The notes: generated from the sequence alone by a model not told the origin. A stretch of 24,016 nt of DNA from CAYXDR01 sp046498185 (GCA_046498185.1 JAWOBE010000176.1:1-24016); one strand, 5' to 3'; positions 1 to 8,636 are shown, counted from the first letter of the stretch. Program-made: numbers and translations.

Positions 1-2
1 CC

Positions 3-509
3 GATCCACGAAATCTCGGCATAGAAGACGAAGACGGCGCGCTGCAAACCATCGAGGAGACCTATCGAAAAGGGCTGGAGCAAAAGCAGGCCGAAGATAT
101 GGCTGAAACTAAAAAATGGATGGATGAAGGGGACTATTACGAAGATTTTGAAAACAAGAGTAAAAGTGTCCAAATAGGTGTCAATATTTCAAATATTATA
201 TTTGATTTTTTTACAGGAGGCTCAACATCTAAAATAAATAATATCGGACAAAATTCTGCCGTTTTTATTCAAAAAGCTCAAGAATCGTACCAAAAAAATA
301 AATCTCTGGCGCAAGCTTTTGAAGATGCTTCGGTTGAAATGGCGAAAAATGCAGCCAAAATAAATACAGCAAGCAAAATTGCCAAAATACTTAACTCAAC
401 ACCCAACATAAAAGCCCCTCCGGCGGTTGATCTTGGAACACCTGCTCCAGACCACTCTTTCGGCGCCGGCGGTCCGGCGCCAGCTGATGAATCCGTCTTT
501 GACCTGTAG
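3..509 (+). CDS. C-terminal part of an unknown protein (5' end outside window)
   Basis: The reading frame is open from base 3 with no stop, so the ATG at 99 is probably internal and the gene begins upstream of the window. About 168 residues are visible. The first third is charged and acidic (GIEDEDGALQTIEE). The middle has a hydrophobic patch (ISNIIFDFFTGG) and then a Lys/Ala-rich, probably helical stretch. The end is Pro/Gly/Ala-rich and closes with DESVFDL. I recognise no domain. The stretch at about 175-400 is clearly more AT-rich than the following gene, which may mean a weakly conserved linker or acquired DNA. The lipoprotein gene starts 9 bp after the stop, so the two are probably co-transcribed and may share a cell-envelope role. 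Function unknown. Confidence 0.6.
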   Translation, partial: DPRNLGIEDEDGALQTIEETYRKGLEQKQAEDMAETKKWMDEGDYYEDFENKSKSVQIGVNISNIIFDFFTGGSTSKINNIGQNSAVFIQKAQESYQKNKSLAQAFEDASVEMAKNAAKINTASKIAKILNSTPNIKAPPAVDLGTPAPDHSFGAGGPAPADESVFDL

Positions 510-518
510 GAGAGAATT

Positions 519-1715
519 ATGAAAATTTCATATAAATGGCCCATTATTTTGCTTTTGGTATTTCTTTCAGCTGGATGCGCCGGTATTGCCCAAAACCTTA
601 AAAGTACATTGACAAACGAGGAGCCGGTTCTTGTGGCCCCGGAACGCACCCCGATGGAACTTCCCGACCACGCGGAACTCGCCCTCGCGGCGCTTCTACA
701 GAAAATGCGCCATGAGACGGTAACGGCTGCCGTGTTCGATTCCAGGGGAAACCACGACGTTCAGGAACCTTTTTCTTACAAGGGATTCGCCGTTGACAAC
801 GTGGACATAGCCAAACAAATACTTGTCAAGGAGAACTCCCAAGCGGCCATCATCAACCTTGGAGGGTTTCTCCATTTTCGAGACGAGGCTCCTCGCGGAA
901 CGACCGTCGGCTTTGAAATGCATTACAAAGTTTTTAAGAAATCCAACAAGCTGCCGGTTATACTGAAAAGCTACACTTCCAACGTAACCCCGACCTACCC
1001 GTTGGTCGCAGCATTTTATATCCCCGCTGAAATTTTCCGGAAAAGCGGCAGCTCCCTGCCAGACTCCTTTCCGGCCTACCTGCGATTCGCTCAGGAAAAC
1101 GCCATAGACATGAGCGTGGGCGATGTGCAGGAAGGAATCCCCGGCCGCGGTAAACAGAGTCTTATCATTCTTATCTTCTGTTTCGACCGATTGCCACCTG
1201 AGGCATTGCTTGACATGACCGTGGACGGTTACAGGCTCACTCCCGTTGTAATGGATTTTGACGGCTGGCGAATCCTGGCAATCGGAGGCAAAGGACGGTT
1301 GTTTACCCCTTCCGAACCTTTCTATATAGACGTTTATTATCATAAAAGGGCGACGGCCTTTTTGAGCAGACAGCATATTGCGCGGTTCTCCAGCCTTAAA
1401 GAGGACCTGGGCGGGGGTTGGGAAAAAGCACTCCAGCAAGTGAACCGCGGCGCGGGTGGAAATCAGCGGAACCTGACAGCCAAAGGACCAATAGAAAGCG
1501 GGCTTCGCTTACTCGACGTACGAAAATACGATGATGCGGTTCGTGTCCAGACCCGGTTACAGGAACTCGGATATTATAGGATGAAAGTGGACGGAGATTT
1601 CGGCAAAGGATCGAAAGCCGCCTTGAAAAGCTGGACCAAAGACAGGCTGGGCCGTGAATCAGACGTCCTCACGCCGGAGATCCAAAAAGAACTTTTCAAA
1701 GGTACCGGGCGCTGA
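519..1715 (+). CDS. Lipoprotein with C-terminal peptidoglycan-binding domain
   Basis: A 398-residue protein beginning with a lipoprotein signal: a Lys-containing start, a hydrophobic core and the lipobox LSAGC, which makes Cys20 the lipidated residue. From about residue 338 to 395 it has a PG_binding_1-type repeat (VQTRLQELGYYRMKVDGDFG, then KAALKSW), a fold that binds peptidoglycan in hydrolases and envelope proteins. The roughly 300 residues between are not recognised and show no catalytic motif I can name. The start is supported by AGGAGAG just upstream. It probably sits in a membrane with its C-terminus on the cell wall. It follows the partial upstream gene by 9 bp. The lipoprotein call is confident; the cellular role is inferred. 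Confidence 0.8.
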   Translation: MKISYKWPIILLLVFLSAGCAGIAQNLKSTLTNEEPVLVAPERTPMELPDHAELALAALLQKMRHETVTAAVFDSRGNHDVQEPFSYKGFAVDNVDIAKQILVKENSQAAIINLGGFLHFRDEAPRGTTVGFEMHYKVFKKSNKLPVILKSYTSNVTPTYPLVAAFYIPAEIFRKSGSSLPDSFPAYLRFAQENAIDMSVGDVQEGIPGRGKQSLIILIFCFDRLPPEALLDMTVDGYRLTPVVMDFDGWRILAIGGKGRLFTPSEPFYIDVYYHKRATAFLSRQHIARFSSLKEDLGGGWEKALQQVNRGAGGNQRNLTAKGPIESGLRLLDVRKYDDAVRVQTRLQELGYYRMKVDGDFGKGSKAALKSWTKDRLGRESDVLTPEIQKELFKGTGR

Positions 1716-1734
1716 AAAATTCCATCATAAAGCT

Positions 1735-1758
1735 CCCGCAGGGTTACGACCCTGCGGG
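1735..1758 (+). terminator. Hairpin between convergent genes, possible bidirectional terminator
   Basis: A perfect 9-bp inverted repeat (CCCGCAGGG, 6-nt loop TTACGA, CCCTGCGGG) lies 20 bp after the lipoprotein stop and about 90 bp beyond the 3' end of the oppositely oriented glutaminyl cyclase gene. No long T tract follows on the + strand. On the - strand a weakly T-rich stretch follows. The position fits a terminator shared by the convergent genes. Confidence 0.5.
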
Positions 1759-1849
1759 GAATATCAATTAAAGCCGAACCCGGGGTGGCATATTGCTATT
1801 TTTATAGGAGCATTCCCGGGCAACACTTTGAAATGGTCTGTCATGCTGA

Positions 1850-2668
1850 TCAATCTTGGCCCTTATATTTCCGACCCGAATTCCGAACACCGAGGTTTAC
1901 AGGAACAGCGACCTCGTAAACCCGCGGCCAATTCTTCCCTGTGACCCATAGCCTGTTCCCAACAGAATCGTAGGCAATACCGTTCGCTACCTCAGCGCCC
2001 CGGAGGCGATCCTCACAGGAAGTGAATCCGGCGACATTTACCCAGCTAAGCACCTCGCCACTTGAAGGATCGATTCGAGCGATATTGTCCTGTTGCCAGA
2101 TGTTTGCCCAAATTTCTCCATGAATCCATTCCAGTTCATTCAATGAGTAGACAAGCCGCCCGTCATCGCTGACTTCCAGCTCTTTTTTGATTTCAAAGGT
2201 TAAGGGATCAATGAATTTCAGGCGACATGTGCCGTCACTCAAGATCAGATGGGAACCATCTGTGGTGAGGCCCCACCCCTCGCCGGAAATGCGAAATTCA
2301 CCCGATGGTTCCAGGGTTTCCGGATCGTAGATGAAGCCCTCACCCTCACGCCAGGTGACCTGGTACAGACGATTTTCCAGAACCGCAATACCCTCGCCAA
2401 AATACTTATCCAGCAACCGACGACATACTAGAACCTCACCGGTAAAAGGATCGACCTTTCGAATCGTGGATGATCCATACAAACCGGTCGACTCGTAGAA
2501 AAACCCGCCGTAGAAAAGAAAGCCTTGTGTGAAGGCGCTGCGATCGTGCGGGACATCGGCCGTAATTTTCAAGGAGGGCCCGAACACCGTCTGCGAGGGT
2601 GCATCTCCGCATACTCCGAGCAAAACCCCACTAAAGGTGAGCGCCGCGATTATATAATTTTTGAACAA
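1850..2668 (-). CDS. Secreted glutaminyl-peptide cyclotransferase (plant-type beta-propeller)
   Basis: Converts N-terminal glutamine of peptides to pyroglutamate with release of ammonia. The 272-residue protein has the signature blocks of the Glu_cyclotransf family (papaya-type five-bladed propeller): HDRSAFTQGFLFYGGFFYES, YGSSTIRKVD, FGEGIAVLENRLYQVTW, LNELEWIHGEIWANIW, then DNIARIDPSSGEV and NGIAYDSVGNRLWVTGK. Length is normal for bacterial members. The N-terminus (about residues 1-25) looks like a signal peptide, so the enzyme should be periplasmic. The start codon is TTG at 2668, the first possible start after an in-frame TGA, preceded by GGAAAG. It is transcribed alone, convergent with the lipoprotein gene. 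A physiological substrate cannot be told from the sequence. Confidence 0.88.
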   Translation of the reverse strand: MFKNYIIAALTFSGVLLGVCGDAPSQTVFGPSLKITADVPHDRSAFTQGFLFYGGFFYESTGLYGSSTIRKVDPFTGEVLVCRRLLDKYFGEGIAVLENRLYQVTWREGEGFIYDPETLEPSGEFRISGEGWGLTTDGSHLILSDGTCRLKFIDPLTFEIKKELEVSDDGRLVYSLNELEWIHGEIWANIWQQDNIARIDPSSGEVLSWVNVAGFTSCEDRLRGAEVANGIAYDSVGNRLWVTGKNWPRVYEVAVPVNLGVRNSGRKYKGQD

Positions 2669-2803
2669 CTGTTTGATCTTTCCGGGTCAATTGAAATTTT
2701 TCTTTCTGCAATCAATAATTACTTTTATACGCGCCCGCCGTAACAAAGACAACCCGGGGGAATCTGGTTCCCTCTTCCAGATTGGTCTTAAATACTAAAT
2801 TTC

Positions 2804-2838
2804 GCAGTGCCCATCCGGCATTTCCAGCTGGGCACTGC
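2804..2838. repeat. 10-bp perfect inverted repeat in the divergent promoter region
   Basis: GCAGTGCCCA and TGGGCACTGC pair perfectly around a 15-nt loop. It lies about 75 bp upstream of the likely -35 of the cytochrome gene and about 135 bp upstream of the cyclase start. No T tract follows, so it is more likely a protein-binding site or a leader hairpin than a terminator. The regulator is unknown. Confidence 0.4.
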
Positions 2839-2911
2839 TACATAACTAAACCTACCACAAAAAACCAGCATTCATCCAAAGTACCCGAGAAAGAAGGGTT
2901 TGTATTTTTAA

Positions 2912-2940
2912 TTTACAAGGATTTTACTAGTTGCTAAATT
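2912..2940 (+). promoter_or_regulatory. Candidate sigma-70 promoter of the octahaem cytochrome gene
   Basis: TTTACA (5 of 6 to the -35 consensus) and TAAATT (4 of 6 to the -10) are separated by 17 bp. They sit about 55 bp upstream of the ATG at 2996, giving a leader near 50 nt that ends in a good ribosome site (AAAAGGAG). Confidence 0.4.
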
Positions 2941-2995
2941 AGCTTTGTATGAAATCCGGTAAGAACTAAAACCTTAGTCAAAAGGAGCATCCTTC

Positions 2996-4465
2996 ATGAG
3001 ATACGCGGCTTTGTTTATGTTGTTGTTTCTCCCTGCGGCAGCTTCCGGATCAGGTGCCCCGATCAGCAAGGATTCCACGTACTGCCTGGAATGCCATACT
3101 TATTTGAATCCGGGGATCGTAGAGGATTGGAAAAGAAGTCGTATGTCAGGGATAACTCCCGAAGAAGCGATGAAGATTCCGGAAACCTCCCGCCGTGTTT
3201 CATTTGACAACATTCCTGAGACATTGAAAAAAACAGTCGTTGGCTGTGCTGAATGCCATTCGCTCAACGCAGAAGGTCGGGCGGACAGCTTTGAACATAA
3301 CGGGTATGAAATCGTCACTGTGGTTTCTCCCGGGGACTGCGCCGTGTGCCATCCGGTGGAGGCAGATCAGTATCAGGAAAACATAATGTCTCACGCCTAC
3401 GGAAATCTCGAAAACAATCCTTTGTACCATGACCTGGTTAAAACAATTACAGGAGTCCCCGATTTTGAAAAAATGGGGGGCACACTCGACGACCCGGATG
3501 AAATGACCTTGAACGACTCATGCCGCCAGTGCCACGGTACACACGTGAAAGTTGAGGGGATGGCCGTACGCGACACCGATTTTGGTGAAATGGAATTTCC
3601 CGTCCTTTCCGGCTGGCCGAATCAGGGGGTCGGCCGCGTAAATCCTGATGGATCCAATGGCGCCTGCAGCGCCTGCCATACCCGGCACCGGTTTTCCATT
3701 GAAATGGCGAGAAAGCCTCACACCTGTTCCCAGTGTCATAAAGGGCCTGACGTGCCGGCTTATAAAGTTTATGAGGTAAGCAAGCATGGGAATATTTACT
3801 TCTCACTGGGAAACGAATGGAAATACGAAACGGTGCCCTGGGCCATTGGGAGAGACCTCACCGCTCCCACATGCGCCACCTGCCATGTCAGTCTTATTGT
3901 AGATTCAGAAGGAGAAGTCCTTGCTGATCGCACCCACAGGATGAACGACAGGTTGCCGTGGCGGATTTTCGGTTTGATCTATGCTCATCCCCACCCGGCT
4001 TCCCCTGATACCACCATAATCAGGAACTCTGCCGGTTTACCCCTTCCCACCGACCTTACAGGGGAGCCGGCCATGCAATATCTCATCGGTCATGAGGAGC
4101 AGGAGTTGAGGCGGAGCAGGATGCAGGATGTTTGTGTTTCATGCCACAGTCGATCCTGGGTGAAGGGTCATTTCGAACGATATGATAACACAATCTCAAA
4201 AACCAACGAGATGACGCTTACCGCCACCAGGATAATGCTCGAAGCATGGAATAAGGGTGTCGTAAAAGGAATTTCAGAGAAGGACGGAATATTCAATGAA
4301 GCTCTGGAAAAGAAATGGGTGGAGCACTGGCTCTTTTATGCTAACTCAACCCGCTACTCCTCTGCTATGGGAGGGGCTGATTACGGGGTTTTCGCCGGCG
4401 GCCGCTGGCAAATGTCAAAAACCGTCCAGGAAATGGCGGAGGTTCTCCTTCAAGAAATGAAGTGA
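2996..4465 (+). CDS. Octahaem c-type cytochrome, hydroxylamine oxidoreductase-like
   Basis: A 489-residue exported protein (signal peptide about residues 1-17) with eight CXXCH haem sites at about 30-34, 84-88, 115-119, 176-180, 224-228, 244-248, 293-297 and 380-384. Count, spacing and length match the octahaem HAO family (HAO, hydrazine dehydrogenase, and reductive members acting on nitrite or hydroxylamine). Other family-like segments are YEVSKHGNIY and the APTCATCH haem site. After haem 8 comes a long helical tail with YSSAMGGADYG. The catalytic HAO enzymes use a tyrosine cross-linked to the active haem; several tyrosines lie in this tail, but I cannot tell whether one aligns. Substrate and direction are therefore open. 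No membrane quinol dehydrogenase or other cytochrome gene is adjacent. Start supported by AAAAGGAG 8 nt upstream of ATG. Confidence 0.85.
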   Translation: MRYAALFMLLFLPAAASGSGAPISKDSTYCLECHTYLNPGIVEDWKRSRMSGITPEEAMKIPETSRRVSFDNIPETLKKTVVGCAECHSLNAEGRADSFEHNGYEIVTVVSPGDCAVCHPVEADQYQENIMSHAYGNLENNPLYHDLVKTITGVPDFEKMGGTLDDPDEMTLNDSCRQCHGTHVKVEGMAVRDTDFGEMEFPVLSGWPNQGVGRVNPDGSNGACSACHTRHRFSIEMARKPHTCSQCHKGPDVPAYKVYEVSKHGNIYFSLGNEWKYETVPWAIGRDLTAPTCATCHVSLIVDSEGEVLADRTHRMNDRLPWRIFGLIYAHPHPASPDTTIIRNSAGLPLPTDLTGEPAMQYLIGHEEQELRRSRMQDVCVSCHSRSWVKGHFERYDNTISKTNEMTLTATRIMLEAWNKGVVKGISEKDGIFNEALEKKWVEHWLFYANSTRYSSAMGGADYGVFAGGRWQMSKTVQEMAEVLLQEMK

Positions 4466-4637
4466 ATGCCGAGAACAAAGGGCTGCATGGCTGGAGGACC
4501 GCAAAGATAAAAATTTTGATCCTTTCTGAGAAAGCGCCCCTGAACCATCAAAGAATTCAATTGTAGAGGATCGGGCCGAAAAACCATCAATAAAAAATAA
4601 AGCCGTACTAAAAATCAGGACCCGAAATGATATATGG

Positions 4638-5819
4638 TTATTTGTTCAGAAGAATGCCCGGGCCGATGATCTGATCTCCGAATTTCTCGGTAATGGAATC
4701 CAGAGCAGCATTCAAATTTTTCTTCTTCTGAAAACCCTCATCTTCGGAGAAAAGGGACATTTGACTTTGCATTCCGACATCCAGAAGTTGAGAAAGCGAA
4801 ACCCCCAGGAGGCGGACAGGTCTCCTGCCCACCTCCGTTTTATTCAAAAGGTTTAATAAAGCCCTGTATATCTCCAACGCATCGTCGGTTGATGCGGGCA
4901 GCGTCGCAGACCTTGTTATGGATGTGAAGTCTTTATATTTCACCTTCAGCGTAACGGTTTTTCCCTGCAGTGAATCTTTTCTCATTCTCCTCGCCACTTT
5001 CCCTGCAAGAAACAAAAGCTTCCTGGTGGCGCATCCCAGGTCCACGATATCCTCAGAAAACGTTTCCTCGTGTCCGATTGACTTCGTGTCGTGTTCGGGT
5101 ACGACCTCCCGCTCATCTATCCCGGTCGAAAGCTCGTGCATCCTTGTCCCGTACTTGCCGAACCTCCTTTCCAGCACCTCCACAGGCATGCGGCTCAAGT
5201 CCCTGAAAGTTCGAATATTCAGTTTTTCCAGGGCTTCCCTGGTGATTTTTCCGACACCCCACATTCTGCTCACAGGAAGAGGGTCGAGGAATTCCCTGAC
5301 CTTTTCTTCAGGCACCACGGTCAGGCCGTCCGGTTTCTCGAGGTCTGAAGCGATCTTCGCCACAAATTTAGACGGCGCGACGCCAGCCGAAGCCGTGAGC
5401 CCTATCTCACGGAGAACGGCATCCTTTATTTTTCGCGCGATTTCCTCGGGCGATCCGAAAAGCCTCTCGCAGCCGGTGACATCCAGAAACGCCTCGTCGA
5501 TGGAGAGCTTTTCAACCAAGGGCGTGAACCGTTGGAAAATCTCGAACACCCGCCCGGAAATCTCCCGGTATCTCGACATCCTGCCGCGCAAGAACACCGC
5601 ATGCGGGCAAAGCCGCATCGCCGTGGCCATGGGCTGGGCGGAGTGGAGGCCGTATTTGCGGGCCTCGTAAGATGCCGAAGAAACCACCCCCCTCGCCCGG
5701 CTTCCGCCCACGACCACAGGTTTTCCCCTGAGGTCCGGGTTGTCCAGCACTTCCACGGAAGGATAAAATGCATCCATATCCAGATGGATAATGACTCTTT
5801 TTCCGAAATTTGAACCCAT
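4638..5819 (-). CDS. dinB: DNA polymerase IV (Y-family translesion polymerase)
   Basis: A 393-residue Y-family polymerase that copies past damaged bases. The catalytic carboxylates are visible in DMDAFY (Asp14, Asp16) and SIDEAFLD (Asp108, Glu109). The steric-gate position is Tyr19, which excludes ribonucleotides. YEARKYG (residues 51-57) and the helix-hairpin-helix region (VSRMWGVGKITREALEKLNI) are typical. Near the C-terminus QMSLFS matches the beta-clamp binding motif, so recruitment to the sliding clamp is expected. Length is normal. The ATG at 5819 lacks a clear Shine-Dalgarno sequence, so translation may be weak or the start misplaced by some codons. I did not recognise a LexA box. It is alone on its strand, convergent with the cytochrome gene. 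Confidence 0.95.
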   Translation of the reverse strand: MGSNFGKRVIIHLDMDAFYPSVEVLDNPDLRGKPVVVGGSRARGVVSSASYEARKYGLHSAQPMATAMRLCPHAVFLRGRMSRYREISGRVFEIFQRFTPLVEKLSIDEAFLDVTGCERLFGSPEEIARKIKDAVLREIGLTASAGVAPSKFVAKIASDLEKPDGLTVVPEEKVREFLDPLPVSRMWGVGKITREALEKLNIRTFRDLSRMPVEVLERRFGKYGTRMHELSTGIDEREVVPEHDTKSIGHEETFSEDIVDLGCATRKLLFLAGKVARRMRKDSLQGKTVTLKVKYKDFTSITRSATLPASTDDALEIYRALLNLLNKTEVGRRPVRLLGVSLSQLLDVGMQSQMSLFSEDEGFQKKKNLNAALDSITEKFGDQIIGPGILLNK

Positions 5820-5854
5820 AAATGCACTGAGGAGGGGATCGTCGTCGCTCTTGT

Positions 5855-5883
5855 CGGTAAGGCGGATCCGAACCGCCTTACCG
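5855..5883. repeat. 11-bp perfect hairpin between feoB and dinB
   Basis: CGGTAAGGCGG and CCGCCTTACCG pair perfectly around a 7-nt loop. It is 36 bp upstream of the dinB start and about 175 bp beyond feoB. No T tract follows on the dinB strand, so it could be a Rho-assisted terminator for the feo operon, a structured dinB leader or a dispersed palindromic repeat. Confidence 0.45.
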
Positions 5884-5979
5884 GCCCTTTCGCCAGAGCG
5901 TTTCTACGTAATCACGAACAACCGTGCACGCTCATTTTTGGGTATAGTGTGCCCGCGAAAGCATTAATTGTAAACTTTT

Positions 5980-6016
5980 TTGATTCCTTCAACCCCTCAA
6001 ACCTCAAAGGAATCAA
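5980..6016. repeat. 10-bp perfect inverted repeat downstream of feoB
   Basis: TTGATTCCTT and AAGGAATCAA pair around a 17-nt loop, starting 43 bp beyond the feoB stop. On the feoB strand the stem is followed by an A-run rather than a T-run, so it is not a classic intrinsic terminator. It may protect the 3' end of the feo transcript. Confidence 0.4.
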
Positions 6017-6058
6017 GACCTCCTTCCGCCCCAGCGCAGTCATTTACCGCTCTCTCCG

Positions 6059-8398
6059 TCACGCCTTCGCGCCGTGTGGCAGGCCTGCGATCGCGCCTCT
6101 TTCCTTGCGGCCCGCCTGCCGCATCGCCATGACGACCCCCAGGAAAAGACTGCATAAAAGGACGATCCACAAGAGGGATGAAACCGGATGGCGACCGAAT
6201 GTCGCGGTCTGGTAGAACAGTACAGAGGCCATATACGCCAGCCCGGTGGTCCAGGCGCCGACAAAAGCGGTCCAACGGAAGTTGGTTTCTCGATAGACAG
6301 CGGCCATAGCAGCCCCACAAGGAAAATACAGCAGGATGAAAAGGAGATAGGCAAATGCCCCTCCTTTCCCATCAAACAAGCCCACCATGGCGCCAAAAGT
6401 GCCCACGGACACGTCCAACCCCCCGGCTGCGCTTTCCACCGTGCGCACATCCCCCACAGACATTCCGAAAGGATCAAGCAGCACATCGGCCACACCCAAC
6501 AGATTTTCCGGTATCGTTGTAAAGGATTCGCCGATTCCGCCCCAGAAATCGAACCTTTCGGTCCCGCCTTTCCCGCCCCCGGCTTCGGCTGCCGCGGCTG
6601 CGTCGATTTGGGCGTACATGGCGTCCAGGGTCCCCACGACCGTCTCTTTGGCGAAAACGCCTGTGAAGATGCCGACTGTGGCCGGCCAATTGTCCTGAGT
6701 GAGCCCCATGGGGGAAAACACCGGTGTAATCGACTGACCGATAGCGCTCAAAACCGAATTGTCGCTGTCATCGTTCCCGAAGGAGCCGTCGGTTCCCATG
6801 GAATTCAGAAAACTCAGGATAACAATAATGGGAATCAAGACTTTGCCGGCACGGAATATAAAAGCCTTGACCCGGTCCCAGGCACGAAGGATAACCCCCT
6901 TAACGGTCGGCATGTGATAGGGCGGAAGCTCCATCACAAACGGGGTGATCCCCCCCTTGAGCATCGTATTTTTCAGCACCAGCCCGGTCAGAACCGCGAA
7001 ACCGACGCCGATCAGATAAAGTCCGAAAACCAGGTTCTGCCCTCCCACCGGGAAAAACGCCGCGGCAAACAAGGCATAGACCGGCAAGCGCGCGCCGCAG
7101 GACATAAAGGGATTCATCATAATGGTCATAATTCGATCTCGCTGATTTTCAAGCGTTCGTGTAGCCATGATCGCCGGCACATTGCACCCGAATCCCATCA
7201 GCAGCGGGATAAAGGCTTTGCCAGGCAATCCGATGGTCCGCATGAAGCGATCCATGACAAAGGCGGCCCGAGCCATGTAACCCGAATCTTCCAGAAAACT
7301 TAGACACAAAAACATGAACCCGATGGGCGGAATAAAGGTGGCAAGAGTCTGAATAGCCCCACCGACGCCGCCCGCAAGAAGCGCCGTCAGCCACTGAGGG
7401 GACCCGACAGCGCTTAACAGTTCGCCAAAGCCGTCCACAAAAATGGTTCCGGCGAAAATATCAAAGAAATCAATGAACGCGCCGCCGATATTGATCGTCA
7501 CCATAAACATCAGGTACATGGCCACTAGAAAGATGGGAATCCCCATCACCCGGTTGAGGACCACGCCGTCGATCTTGTCCGACAAGGTCTTTCCCACGCG
7601 GTTGCCTTTTTGAACCGCTTCCCGGGTCAACCAGGTGATCAGGCCATACCGGCTGTCGGCCAACAGGACATCGATCTCTTCTTCATACTCGGCCTCGATT
7701 TTCTTTTGGTGCTCCTCGCGCGTTTTCAGCGCCTCTTTGCTTACCAGGGAATCGAACCATTCATCGCCCTCCATCAACTTGATGGCGGCATAGCGCGCGT
7801 TCACATTCTTGTTCACAGCCACATCGGTTACATAGGGGACCAGGGCATCCACCGCCACCTGTATTTCCTCGGGGTACCTGACTTGAAGCTCTGAAACCGA
7901 TTCGGCCTGCGCACAACGGTTGATTTCTTCTTTCAGCTGGTTGACACCTTTACCCTGGAAGGCTACCAGGGGGACCACGGGACAGCCCAAGCGCTGACGC
8001 AACAGCGGAATATCGATCTCGATCCGCCGCTCTTTGGCCAGGTCCATCATGTTTATTGCCAGAACCATGGGCACCTGCATTTCCAGGAGCTGCACCGTCA
8101 GGTAGAGGTTACGCTCCAGGTTGGAGGCATCGATGATATCGACGATCAAATCGGCCTCGCCGGAGAGAATATAGTCCCTGGCCACCTGTTCATCCAAGGA
8201 AGCCGCGGAAAGCGAATAGATGCCGGGCAGGTCGACGACTTCGATTTTTCTATCCTCGTAAACATACTCACCGGACTTCCGATCCACGGTCACGCCGGGC
8301 CAGTTGCCCACACGCTGTTTGGTCCCGGTCAGGGCGTTAAAAAGCGTCGTCTTGCCACAGTTGGGATTTCCTACAACCCCGATCACATGATCACTCAT
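6059..8398 (-). CDS. feoB: Ferrous iron transporter FeoB
   Basis: Inner-membrane GTPase-coupled Fe(II) uptake protein, 779 residues, the usual length. The N-terminal G domain shows G1 GNPNCGKTT (residues 10-18), DLPGIY (G3) and NMMD (G4). A linker domain follows, then the polytopic membrane part with the two gate regions, including the conserved segment around GFGCNVPAIMATR and later GVFAKETVVGTL. The ATG at 8398 is preferred over a longer frame reaching 8500, because the extra 34 residues overlap feoA in another frame and precede the first conserved residue. The start overlaps the feoA stop as ATGAGTGA, which indicates translational coupling. It is last in feoA-feoA-feoB. Confidence 0.96.
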   Translation of the reverse strand: MSDHVIGVVGNPNCGKTTLFNALTGTKQRVGNWPGVTVDRKSGEYVYEDRKIEVVDLPGIYSLSAASLDEQVARDYILSGEADLIVDIIDASNLERNLYLTVQLLEMQVPMVLAINMMDLAKERRIEIDIPLLRQRLGCPVVPLVAFQGKGVNQLKEEINRCAQAESVSELQVRYPEEIQVAVDALVPYVTDVAVNKNVNARYAAIKLMEGDEWFDSLVSKEALKTREEHQKKIEAEYEEEIDVLLADSRYGLITWLTREAVQKGNRVGKTLSDKIDGVVLNRVMGIPIFLVAMYLMFMVTINIGGAFIDFFDIFAGTIFVDGFGELLSAVGSPQWLTALLAGGVGGAIQTLATFIPPIGFMFLCLSFLEDSGYMARAAFVMDRFMRTIGLPGKAFIPLLMGFGCNVPAIMATRTLENQRDRIMTIMMNPFMSCGARLPVYALFAAAFFPVGGQNLVFGLYLIGVGFAVLTGLVLKNTMLKGGITPFVMELPPYHMPTVKGVILRAWDRVKAFIFRAGKVLIPIIVILSFLNSMGTDGSFGNDDSDNSVLSAIGQSITPVFSPMGLTQDNWPATVGIFTGVFAKETVVGTLDAMYAQIDAAAAAEAGGGKGGTERFDFWGGIGESFTTIPENLLGVADVLLDPFGMSVGDVRTVESAAGGLDVSVGTFGAMVGLFDGKGGAFAYLLFILLYFPCGAAMAAVYRETNFRWTAFVGAWTTGLAYMASVLFYQTATFGRHPVSSLLWIVLLCSLFLGVVMAMRQAGRKERGAIAGLPHGAKA

Positions 8399-8636
8399 GA
8401 TGATTCTCTCTTTCCACCAGCAATGCGGATGCCTCGTTCTTTCTGAGGGAAAGGGAGAATCCGCGCACCTGGATCTCAACCGGGTCACCCATGGGGGCAA
8501 TCCGTTCCACGGTAAACGACGTCCCCTTGGTCAGGCCCATGGCCAGCAGTTTTCCTCGATAGGCGGATGTCCCCTTGACATAACCGGAAACCGTGCCGGA
8601 TTCGCCCACCGCCAAGTCTTGCAGCGTTGCCTTCAT
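8391..8636 (-). CDS. feoA: FeoA-domain iron transport accessory protein (second copy)
   Basis: An 81-residue protein that is almost entirely a FeoA (SH3-like) domain, a small cytoplasmic partner needed for FeoB function. Family-like segments are LLAMGLTKGTSF, ERIAPMGDPVEIQVRGFSLS and LRKNEASALLV. Length is normal for a single-domain FeoA. The strong ribosome site GGGAGG lies just upstream of ATG 8636. Its ATG overlaps the stop of the preceding FeoA gene (ATGA) and its stop overlaps the feoB start, so all three are coupled. Confidence 0.92.
   Translation of the reverse strand: MKATLQDLAVGESGTVSGYVKGTSAYRGKLLAMGLTKGTSFTVERIAPMGDPVEIQVRGFSLSLRKNEASALLVERENHHE

Larger units (their letters stand above)
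2669..2995. other. Divergent intergenic region, 327 bp
   Basis: Separates the divergent glutaminyl cyclase and octahaem cytochrome genes. It holds the inverted repeat at 2804-2838 and a likely promoter for the cytochrome at 2912-2940. I see no open frame with a ribosome site and no RNA gene. Confidence 0.6.

Noticed and set aside
696..1439. 247-codon - frame opposite the lipoprotein gene
   Set aside because: The + gene has a lipobox, ribosome site and a C-terminal domain; this frame has none.
1654..1944. 96-codon + frame after the lipoprotein
   Set aside because: Runs through the hairpin and antisense into the glutaminyl cyclase gene, with no ribosome site.
4918..5670. 250-codon + frame opposite dinB
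   Set aside because: Antisense shadow, Ser/Thr-rich, no ribosome site.
6188..7303. 371-codon + frame opposite feoB
   Set aside because: Antisense shadow of a strongly conserved gene; Gly/His/Arg-rich composition without a domain.
8399..8500. Longer N-terminus for FeoB
   Set aside because: It overlaps feoA in another frame and precedes the first conserved residues of the G domain.
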